Assembly: GCA_027040785.1 (NCBI GenBank)
Contig: JALULG010000037.1
Span: forward strand, 1-5,275
Source: a bacterium
Lineage (GTDB): Bacteria > Patescibacteriota > Patescibacteriia > JAACEG01
Direction of reading: 5' to 3'
DNA: 5,275 bases
The notes under the pieces are model-generated. The model was not told where the DNA came from. It ran no database searches and worked only from the letters and a program-made list of their open reading frames with translations. Below are positions 1-3,834 of the stretch, piece after piece (the first letter of the stretch is position 1; each line of letters begins with the position of its first letter). Made by a program: the position numbers and the translations under genes.

Positions 1-90
1 ACCTAAAATATTTTGAAAAAAACTTTTACCTTCATTAAAAACCAAATTGAAATCTTGGTGGTTTTTTAGTCGATAATTTTTAGGTAACAT
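1..90 (-). CDS. rnpA: Ribonuclease P protein component, N-terminal 30 codons (cut by window edge)
   Basis: This is the protein subunit of RNase P, which helps the catalytic RNA remove 5' leaders from precursor tRNAs. Reading the minus strand from the ATG at 90 gives MLPKNYRLKNHQDFNLVFNE and then GKSFFQNILG. This matches the family's N-terminus: 'LPK..RL....DF..VF..GKSF', with the conserved Phe and Gly-Lys. The frame stays open to base 1, so only 30 codons are present and the diagnostic RNR helix lies outside the window. It starts 34 bases after the stop of rpmH on the same strand, the classical rpmH-rnpA order, and is presumably co-transcribed with it. No Shine-Dalgarno motif precedes the ATG. 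The identification rests on a short stretch plus gene order, and both agree. Confidence 0.92.
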   Translation of the reverse strand, partial: MLPKNYRLKNHQDFNLVFNEGKSFFQNILG

Positions 91-124
91 AGTTAAGTTT
101 GGATTATTTGGCCAAACTAAAAAA

Positions 125-265
125 TTAAACAGTGGTTAATTTTTTTCTGCCTTTTAATCTTCTGGCTTTTAAAACATTTTGCCCTGATTTAGTGGACATT
201 CTCTTTCTAAAACCATGTTTTTTTGAAGCTCTTCTGGTTTTTGGTTGATAAGTTCTCTTTGGCAT
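125..265 (-). CDS. rpmH: 50S ribosomal protein L34
   Basis: This is a small structural protein of the large ribosomal subunit. The minus-strand ATG at 265 opens a 46-residue frame ending in TAA at 125-127. It begins MPKRTYQPKTRRASKKHGFR and continues KRMSTKSGQNVLKARRLKGRKKL (residues 21-43, given here in two parts: KRMSTKSGQN and VLKARRLKGRKKL). This is the full L34 signature: 'KRTYQP', 'HGFR.RM.T..G..VL..RR.KGR..L'. Length is normal for the family (about 44-47) and Lys/Arg dominate. rnpA follows on the same strand. dnaA, the frequent upstream neighbour in other bacteria, is not present in this window. A sigma-70-like promoter lies 28 bases upstream of the start codon. No Shine-Dalgarno motif is visible in the short leader. 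Confidence 0.97.
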   Translation of the reverse strand: MPKRTYQPKTRRASKKHGFRKRMSTKSGQNVLKARRLKGRKKLTTV

Positions 266-293
266 AAATTATTATATTATTACAATATTAAGT

Positions 294-321
294 ATTATAA
301 TTATTTTTTTAAAAAAATCAA
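294..321 (-). promoter_or_regulatory. Promoter for rpmH-rnpA
   Basis: On the minus strand a -35 TTGATT (321-316) is followed by a 16-base spacer and a perfect -10 TATAAT (299-294). Transcription would start near 287 and leave a leader of about 22 bases before the rpmH ATG. The spacer is a T-run followed by an A-run (304-317), which is stiff or curved DNA. The assignment is by consensus match only; AT-rich DNA produces many chance -10 boxes, but the spacing and position are right. Confidence 0.55.
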
Positions 322-386
322 GTCTTTTGGGTTTTATTTAAAAACAAGAGTAAAAAGTTAAAATAATTTTAATATCATTTTTATTA

Positions 387-538
387 TCACCTTGAATTTA
401 TTTCAGGATCTCGTGTTGATCCGACTGTCATCCTGAATTTATTTCAGGATCTCGTGTTAAACCCACTGTCATCCTGAACTTGTTTCAGGGTCTCGTGTTG
501 GCTATTATGTTACTCTGAACATTTCAGAGGCTCGTGGA
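387..538. repeat. Array of four palindromic 31-base repeats with exact 41-base period
   Basis: Four copies start at 387, 428, 469 and 510, each exactly 41 bases after the last: a 31-base unit plus a 10-base spacer. The last copy has lost two loop bases and ends near 538. Each unit has a core of the form ATCCTGAA, a 5-base loop (TTTAT or CTTGT), TTCAGGAT, and then CTCGTGTT. The core is an inverted repeat of about 8 base pairs. Copy 4 carries CTCTGAA paired with TTCAGAG, so both arms changed together. The first two spacers share a terminal ACTG, so the true tandem period may be the whole 41 bases. REP-like palindromes of the CCTGAA/TTCAGG type are known from many bacterial genomes and are often linked to REP-associated tyrosine transposases; none is seen here. 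The array lies between the divergent rpmH and pseudouridine synthase promoters. Confidence 0.85.
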
Positions 539-640
539 TTTTAGTCTTTCTTCTTTTTTTGAGATACTGAATAGTTTACTATAACATGGGATGTTTAGTA
601 TGATATGGGGGCGATTCAATGTGACGGGGAAAAACATATC
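539..640. other. Gene-free stretch between repeat groups, with a weak 19-base imperfect duplication
   Basis: No coding frame, RNA gene or DnaA box is visible here. The bases at 573-590 and 592-609 match at 14 of 18 positions (period 19), a weak imperfect direct repeat. At 561-571 the string GAGATACTGAA resembles the reverse complement of the neighbouring palindromic repeat (GAGATCCTGAA), so this may be a decayed inverted copy. Both observations are marginal. Confidence 0.3.
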
Positions 641-711
641 TCATTCTGAACTTGTTTCAGAATCTCATGTTCGTCACATGTCACTCTGAATTTATTTTAA
701 GATCTCTAGTT
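641..711. repeat. Two further copies of the 31-base palindromic repeat
   Basis: Copies start at 641 and 681, a 40-base interval with a 9-base spacer, in the same orientation as the array to the left. The copy at 641 has ATTCTGAA, loop CTTGT, then TTCAGAAT: a perfect 8-base-pair stem whose arms differ from the commonest copy at matched positions, which is compensatory change. The copy at 681 is degenerate, with several G-T pairs and mismatches (ACTCTGAA against TTTAAGAT). The -35 of the next gene begins 17 bases after the last copy. Confidence 0.8.
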
Positions 712-727
712 TTGACTCTTCTTTATC

Positions 728-756
728 TTGAAAAAAAGAAAAAAATTGCCTATAGT
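728..756 (+). promoter_or_regulatory. Promoter of the pseudouridine synthase gene, predicting a leaderless mRNA
   Basis: A -35 TTGAAA (728-733), a 17-base spacer and a -10 TATAGT (751-756) form a good sigma-70-type promoter. The expected start of transcription, about 7 bases after the -10, is near 763, while the best start codon is the ATG at 765. The transcript would therefore have essentially no leader. This also argues against the in-frame TTG at 759, which would lie upstream of the transcript. Confidence 0.6.
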
Positions 757-764
757 TCTTGTAT

Positions 765-1703
765 ATGAATAATTTTCAAAAAATTAAAATAGACCTTCAA
801 GAAAACGGCAAACGATTGGATAAATTTTTGACAGAAAAATTTCCCGATTTTTCTCGTTCTTATTGGCAAAAACAAATTAAAAATCAAGATATTTTGATAA
901 ACAAAAAACCGACTACTTCTCGTTATAAAATAAAAACTGAAGATATTTTGGAAATTGAAAAAAGTGTTTTTAAAAAAGTTAAAGATAAAAATTTATTAGA
1001 AGCGGATAAAAGTATTCATTTTGAAATTTTGTTTGAAAATGAAGATTATCTGATTATCAATAAACCGAGCGGTTTGGTGGTTCATCCTCATGAAAGTGTT
1101 TTTAAAAAAACATTAGTGAACGGTTTGTTGTATTATTATCCGAAAATTAAAAATGTGGGCGAAGATTTAAATCGTCCCGGAATTGTGCATCGTTTGGATA
1201 AAGATGTTTCCGGTCTTATGTTGATCGCTAAAAATCAAAAAAGTTTTTTGCATTTTAAAGAGCAATTTAAAAAAAGAAAAGTCAAAAAAGAATATTTGTC
1301 TTTGGCACACGGTCAAATTTTAAAAGATGAATGGAAAATAGAGCTGAAAATCGGTCGTCACAAAAAGACCGGTTTAATGAAAGTTGGCGATAAGGAAAAT
1401 TATAAAACCGCGATCACAAAAATTGAAGTGTTAAAAAGATTTAGAAATTTTACTTTTTTAAAGGTGAAAATTTTAACCGGGCGCACTCATCAAATCAGGG
1501 TTCATTTAAAGGCGATTGATCATCCGGTGGCCGGAGATAATTTATATTTTTCAAAAAAATATTTAAAATTTCTACCGAATGATTTAAAAAGAATTTTTTT
1601 ACATTCTTATAAATTGGGGTTTTTTGATTTGGACAATCAATGGCAAGAGTTTGAAAAAGATTTACCCGATGATTTAAAAATGATTTTAAATAATTTATCT
1701 TAA
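765..1703 (+). CDS. RluA/RluD-family 23S rRNA pseudouridine synthase
   Basis: This enzyme converts specific uridines in structured RNA, most likely helix 69 or another site of 23S rRNA, into pseudouridine. In the 312-residue product the N-terminus (about residues 14-60) is an S4 RNA-binding domain ('GKRLDKFL', 'SRSYWQKQIKNQDILINKK'). It is followed by the RluA catalytic domain: 'YLIINKPSGLVVHP' near residue 100, then 'RPGIVHRLDKDVSGLMLIAK' with the family HRLD motif and catalytic Asp145. 'GRTHQIRVHL' (239-248) and 'HPVAGDNLY' follow. Length is typical for RluD. The ATG at 765 is preferred over the in-frame TTG at 759 because it gives a normal S4 N-terminus and fits the promoter. No Shine-Dalgarno motif is present. 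The guanylate-kinase-like gene starts 2 bases after the stop, so the two are probably one operon. The exact target (RluA, RluC or RluD specificity) cannot be read from sequence. Confidence 0.92.
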   Translation: MNNFQKIKIDLQENGKRLDKFLTEKFPDFSRSYWQKQIKNQDILINKKPTTSRYKIKTEDILEIEKSVFKKVKDKNLLEADKSIHFEILFENEDYLIINKPSGLVVHPHESVFKKTLVNGLLYYYPKIKNVGEDLNRPGIVHRLDKDVSGLMLIAKNQKSFLHFKEQFKKRKVKKEYLSLAHGQILKDEWKIELKIGRHKKTGLMKVGDKENYKTAITKIEVLKRFRNFTFLKVKILTGRTHQIRVHLKAIDHPVAGDNLYFSKKYLKFLPNDLKRIFLHSYKLGFFDLDNQWQEFEKDLPDDLKMILNNLS

Positions 1704-1705
1704 TT

Positions 1706-2281
1706 ATGAACACCAATATTATTGTAATTGCCGGACCGACCGGAGTCGGAGAAAGTGTTATTACGAAAAAAATCATCAATTTTTTTCCGCGTTTTACTCG
1801 CTTGATTACGGCAACCAGTAGAAAGCCGCGATTAAACGAAAAACATAAACAAGATTATTATTTTTTTTCAAAAGAAGGTTTTTTAAAAGAGATTGAAAAA
1901 GGGAATATCCCCGAATATACTTATATTAAAAACAGAGATGTTTATTACGGTTCTTATTTGCCGGATTTGGAGAAAAAAATAAAAGAAAATTTTATTATAA
2001 TCGCCAATACCGATGCGGTTGGTACGCGATATTATAAGAAAAACTATAACGCTTTAACAATTTTTATTAAACCTGATTCCATAGAAAATTTAAAAAAAAG
2101 ATTAAGAAAAAGAGATAAAAATATTTCGGAAAAAGAATTGAAAAAGAGGATTGAAAACGCCAAAAAAGAAATTCAGAATGAAGAAAAATATTATGATTAT
2201 GTTGTAATAAATAAAGAAGGTTATTTAAAAGAAGCGGTTAAAGAAGTTAAAAATATTATTGAAAAAGAAATTAAATTATAG
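1706..2281 (+). CDS. gmk: Guanylate-kinase-like protein with altered P-loop (Lys to Glu)
   Basis: Guanylate kinase phosphorylates GMP to GDP using ATP in purine nucleotide metabolism. The 191-residue product has the family's length and layout. These are a beta strand and P-loop 'IAGPTGVGES' (residues 8-17), the GMP-binding segment 'TSRKPRLNE..Q.DYYFF' (37-54) with Arg39, Arg42 and Tyr51 or Tyr52, 'PEYTYIKNRDVYYGS' (69-83) with Glu70 and a Tyr-Tyr-Gly, and 'NTDAVG' with Asp103. The Arg-containing lid region spans about 132-150. The oddity is residue 16: the invariant P-loop lysine is Glu (codon GAA at 1751-1753), one base from AAA. Family knowledge says this lysine contacts the ATP phosphates, so the protein may be inactive, use another residue, or carry a sequencing error. 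The gene follows the pseudouridine synthase by 2 bases, with no Shine-Dalgarno motif, suggesting translational coupling. The fold is clear; kinase activity is uncertain. Confidence 0.8.
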   Translation: MNTNIIVIAGPTGVGESVITKKIINFFPRFTRLITATSRKPRLNEKHKQDYYFFSKEGFLKEIEKGNIPEYTYIKNRDVYYGSYLPDLEKKIKENFIIIANTDAVGTRYYKKNYNALTIFIKPDSIENLKKRLRKRDKNISEKELKKRIENAKKEIQNEEKYYDYVVINKEGYLKEAVKEVKNIIEKEIKL

Positions 2282-2286
2282 AAATA

Positions 2287-2314
2287 TTGGAAAAAAATAA
2301 ATTTTTGATATAAT
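2287..2314 (+). promoter_or_regulatory. Upstream candidate promoter (P2) of the KH-domain gene
   Basis: TTGGAA (2287-2292), a 16-base spacer and a perfect -10 TATAAT (2309-2314) lie just after the guanylate-kinase-like stop codon. Transcription would start near 2321. It is weaker than the promoter 40 bases downstream at the -35, and it could be a chance match in AT-rich DNA. Confidence 0.35.
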
Positions 2315-2329
2315 AATTTAAAATTGAAA

Positions 2330-2358
2330 TTGACAGAAAATCCAAAATATGCTATTAT
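2330..2358 (+). promoter_or_regulatory. Strong promoter (P1) of the KH-domain gene
   Basis: A consensus -35 TTGACA (2330-2335), a 17-base spacer and a -10 TATTAT (2353-2358) preceded by the extended element TGC (2350-2352) make this the best promoter in the window. Transcription would start near 2365 and give a leader of about 73 bases, the longest here. This fits an abundantly made protein. Confidence 0.75.
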
Positions 2359-2367
2359 TTTTTTATA

Positions 2368-2418
2368 ACCAGTTATTGAAAAGGTCGGGCTGGTAGTAAT
2401 AAAAAGTAATTTTTATTA
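2368..2418 (+). promoter_or_regulatory. Structured 5' leader of the KH-domain gene
   Basis: The predicted leader holds a perfect 9-base-pair inverted repeat: TAATAAAAA (2397-2405), loop GTAA, TTTTTATTA (2410-2418). In RNA the loop would be a GNRA-type tetraloop (GUAA). Upstream, ACCAG (2368-2372) can pair with CTGGT (2390-2394) around a G-rich loop. No known riboswitch or ribosomal-protein leader is recognised. The stem is all A-U and a regulatory role is only a suggestion. Confidence 0.35.
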
Positions 2419-2437
2419 ATTCACTAACAAGACTTAC

Positions 2438-2761
2438 ATGGCAGATAAAACTCAAGATCAAGAATTTGTAGAGTACATTGTAAAATCTATCGTTTCTCAT
2501 CCTGAGGACGTAACAACCGAAAGAAAGGTTGACGAAATGGGGGTTCTTTTAACCCTAAAGATTAACCCTGCAGATATGGGATTTGTGGTTGGCAGACAAG
2601 GTCAAACCGCCAGAGCTATTCGCACCCTTTTGAAAATCGTTGGGGCAAAAGCCAATGCTCGTATCAATTTAAAAATTGAAGAGCCGGAAGGTGGTCGCAG
2701 AGCGCCTCGTCAAAGCCAATCAGATGTTGATACGGATATGGTTAATGATTTAAAGATCTAA
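2438..2761 (+). CDS. khpA: KH-domain RNA-binding protein, KhpA type
   Basis: This is a small single-KH-domain protein of the KhpA (YlqC/UPF0109) type, which in other bacteria binds many RNAs, often with a partner (KhpB), and affects growth, division and small-RNA function. The 107-residue product opens MADKTQDQEFVEYIVKSIVS, then 'HPEDVTTERKVDEMGVLLTL' and the KH core. Its GxxG loop is 'VVGRQGQTARAIRTLL' (G52-R53-Q54-G55), followed by 'GAKANARINLKI'. About 25 residues beyond the usual family end form a tail, 'EEPEGGRRAPRQSQ' and 'DTDMVNDLKI', a form I associate with Patescibacteria. The codons look more GC-rich than its neighbours', consistent with high expression. It is a single-gene unit: strong promoter upstream, strong terminator downstream. 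rpsP and rimM, its usual companions beside trmD, are absent, although trmD itself is the next gene. Confidence 0.9.
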   Translation: MADKTQDQEFVEYIVKSIVSHPEDVTTERKVDEMGVLLTLKINPADMGFVVGRQGQTARAIRTLLKIVGAKANARINLKIEEPEGGRRAPRQSQSDVDTDMVNDLKI

Positions 2762-2774
2762 ACCAAAAAACAAT

Positions 2775-2810
2775 AAAACAAAAAAGCCACAACGTGGCTT
2801 TTTTGTTTTT
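2775..2810. terminator. Strong intrinsic terminator after the KH-domain gene, bidirectional in form
   Basis: A perfect 16-base-pair inverted repeat has AAAACAAAAAAGCCAC at 2775-2790, loop AAC, and the complement at 2794-2809. The GCCAC/GTGGC tip gives a GC-rich top, and the arms supply an A-run before and a T-run after, so it could stop transcription from either side. The trmD start codon is only about 20 bases beyond its end. Confidence 0.9.
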
Positions 2811-2830
2811 ATAAAATTATTTATAAAAAT

Positions 2831-3487
2831 ATGAAATTTGATGTTTTAACAATTTTTCCAAATTTATTTGATTCTTTTAAAAAGGAATCTTTAATTTCCA
2901 AAGCTTTAAAGAATAAAATAATTTCCATTAATATTATAGATATTAGAAATTTTACCAGCGACAAACATAAAACGGTTGATGATACTCCTTATGGAGGAGG
3001 CGCCGGAATGTTGATGAAAATTGAACCGATTTATAAAGCTTTAAAATCTTTAAAAAAAGAAAAAGATAGGAGAATAATATTGTTGTCTCCAGGCGGTGAG
3101 CAATTTACCCAAAAAAAGGCCGTTGAGTATTCAAAATTTAAAAATCTGGTTTTTATTTGCGGGCGTTATGAAGGAATTGATGCGCGCATAGAAAATTTTA
3201 TTGATGAAAAAATTTCCATCGGACCTTATGTTTTAAATGGAGGCGAAGTGGCCAGTATGGTTGTTATGGAAAGCGTATCTCGTTTATTGCCGAATTTTTT
3301 GGGAAATAAAGATTCTTTAAATGAGGAAACTTTTAATGAAAAAGAAAATGCCGATTTTGTTGAATATCCTCAATTTACAAGGCCGGAAATTTTTAAAGTC
3401 GGAAACAAGCAGTATAAAGTTCCGGAAGTTTTATTGTCCGGTAATCATAAATTGATTGAAGAATGGAAAAAAAAGAATAGTAAATAA
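2831..3487 (+). CDS. trmD: tRNA (guanine-N1)-methyltransferase
   Basis: TrmD methylates N1 of guanine 37, next to the anticodon, using S-adenosylmethionine, and prevents +1 frameshifting. It is a cytosolic homodimer of the SPOUT trefoil-knot class. The 218-residue product shows the family motifs in order: 'MKFDVLTIFPNLF' (1-13), 'DDTPYGGGAGMLMK' (50-63), 'LLSPGGE' (84-90), 'CGRYEGIDAR' (110-119), 'SIGPYVLNGGEVAS' (129-142), 'EYPQFTRPE' (178-186) and 'VPEVLLSGNH' (197-206). It is shorter than the E. coli enzyme (255) because the C-terminal tail ends soon after the SGNH motif. By alignment from memory, the flexible-loop aspartate used as general base (Asp169 in E. coli/Haemophilus) falls on Glu166 here ('EETF'), and 'SIGDYVL' reads 'SIGPYVL'. 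The ATG at 2831 gives the family N-terminus; no Shine-Dalgarno motif precedes it. Only about 20 bases separate it from the upstream terminator, so how it is transcribed is unclear. Confidence 0.95.
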   Translation: MKFDVLTIFPNLFDSFKKESLISKALKNKIISINIIDIRNFTSDKHKTVDDTPYGGGAGMLMKIEPIYKALKSLKKEKDRRIILLSPGGEQFTQKKAVEYSKFKNLVFICGRYEGIDARIENFIDEKISIGPYVLNGGEVASMVVMESVSRLLPNFLGNKDSLNEETFNEKENADFVEYPQFTRPEIFKVGNKQYKVPEVLLSGNHKLIEEWKKKNSK

Positions 3488-3490
3488 AAT

Positions 3491-3518
3491 TTGACAATAT
3501 TTTTTTATATGATAATAT
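3491..3518 (+). promoter_or_regulatory. Promoter of the CsoR-family repressor gene
   Basis: A consensus -35 TTGACA (3491-3496), a 16-base spacer and a -10 TAATAT (3513-3518) lie directly after the trmD stop codon. The -10 sits inside the left arm of the palindromic operator, so bound repressor would block RNA polymerase. The leader would be about 18 bases and shows no Shine-Dalgarno motif. Confidence 0.65.
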
Positions 3519-3538
3519 ACCCTATATGGGTATATTAT
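3512..3538. promoter_or_regulatory. Palindromic operator for the CsoR/RcnR/FrmR-type repressor
   Basis: The arms ATAATATACCC (3512-3522) and GGGTATATTAT (3528-3538) form a perfect 11-base inverted repeat around TATAT. The ATACCC...GGGTAT core is the arrangement known for operators of this repressor family: a C-tract and a G-tract inside AT flanks. It overlaps the -10 and the predicted transcription start of the very gene that encodes such a repressor, which implies autoregulation. A short T-run follows, so the RNA hairpin could also weakly terminate trmD transcripts. No second copy is visible elsewhere in the window. Confidence 0.8.
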
Positions 3539-3542
3539 TTTT

Positions 3543-3776
3543 ATGAAAAAAGAAATGAAAAAAACAATTAATCATATCGCGCGAATTGAAGGACAGGTAA
3601 AAGCAATTAAAAAGATGATAGAAAACGAAAAAGAATGTCTGGATGTTATCACTCAAATAAAAGCCGTTCGCGCTTCTTTGGGAAAATTGGCGATAGAATT
3701 ATTGAAGGAGGATATTATTTGTAAAAATCACAAAGGTGTTGATGAAAAATTTTTAAAAACTCTTTTTAAAATTTAA
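3543..3776 (+). CDS. Metal- or thiol-sensing transcriptional repressor, CsoR/RcnR/FrmR family
   Basis: This is a small all-helical DNA-binding repressor (DUF156) of 77 residues, which in relatives leaves its operator on binding Cu(I), Ni/Co, formaldehyde or persulfide. The signature is 'INHIARIEGQVKAIKKMIE' (9-27), 'ECLDVITQIKAVRASLGKLA' (31-50) and 'IELLKEDIICKNH' (51-63). Cys32 occupies the conserved first-cysteine site. Aligned from memory to B. subtilis CsoR, the usual histidine (His70) is Asp57 here, and the second cysteine is displaced by one position to Cys60, with His63 nearby. The copper-site Cys-His-Cys set is therefore not intact. This could mean a different metal, a thiol or persulfide sensor like CstR, which also lacks the His, or altered specificity. 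The C-terminus is short. Autoregulation is indicated by the palindrome over its promoter. The neighbour downstream is glutamate dehydrogenase rather than a metal exporter. Confidence 0.88.
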   Translation: MKKEMKKTINHIARIEGQVKAIKKMIENEKECLDVITQIKAVRASLGKLAIELLKEDIICKNHKGVDEKFLKTLFKI

Positions 3777-3817
3777 AATAAGACAAAATTTAAAAATAAT
3801 TTTTTGTTTTTAATTTT

Positions 3818-3826
3818 TGTTATTAA
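3818..3826 (+). promoter_or_regulatory. Possible extended -10 promoter for glutamate dehydrogenase
   Basis: TGT TATTAA (3818-3826) resembles an extended -10. It would start transcription near 3833, just before the ATG at 3835, giving a leaderless mRNA. No convincing -35 is present and the region is almost pure A+T, so the alternative is read-through from the repressor promoter. No terminator separates the two genes. Confidence 0.25.
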
Positions 3827-3834
3827 TTATATTT

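Noticed and set aside
387..538. The regular repeat-spacer layout as a CRISPR array
   Set aside because: Spacers are only 10 bases, partly alike (ending ACTG), the repeats vary between copies, and no cas gene is near. A tandem or REP-like palindrome explains it better.
266..764. Replication origin next to rpmH
   Set aside because: No TTATNCACA-type DnaA boxes on either strand and no dnaA in the window; AT-richness alone is not evidence here.
1495..1779. Minus-strand open frame of 94 codons
   Set aside because: It lies opposite the conserved end of the pseudouridine synthase and the start of the guanylate-kinase-like gene and shows no family features; it is a shadow frame.
1706..2281. Reading the guanylate-kinase-like gene as a pseudogene because of the P-loop change
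   Set aside because: The frame is intact at full length with other binding residues kept and is tightly coupled to the upstream gene, so decay is not supported.
2348..2395. Short plus-strand frame (15 codons from ATG 2348) as a leader peptide of khpA
   Set aside because: It overlaps the -10 of the strong promoter, so it would not be on the main transcript, and has no ribosome-binding signal or attenuation pattern.
3760..3834. Terminator between the CsoR-family gene and gdh
   Set aside because: Repeated AAAATTTAAAA strings and T-runs are present but no GC-containing stem-loop forms.
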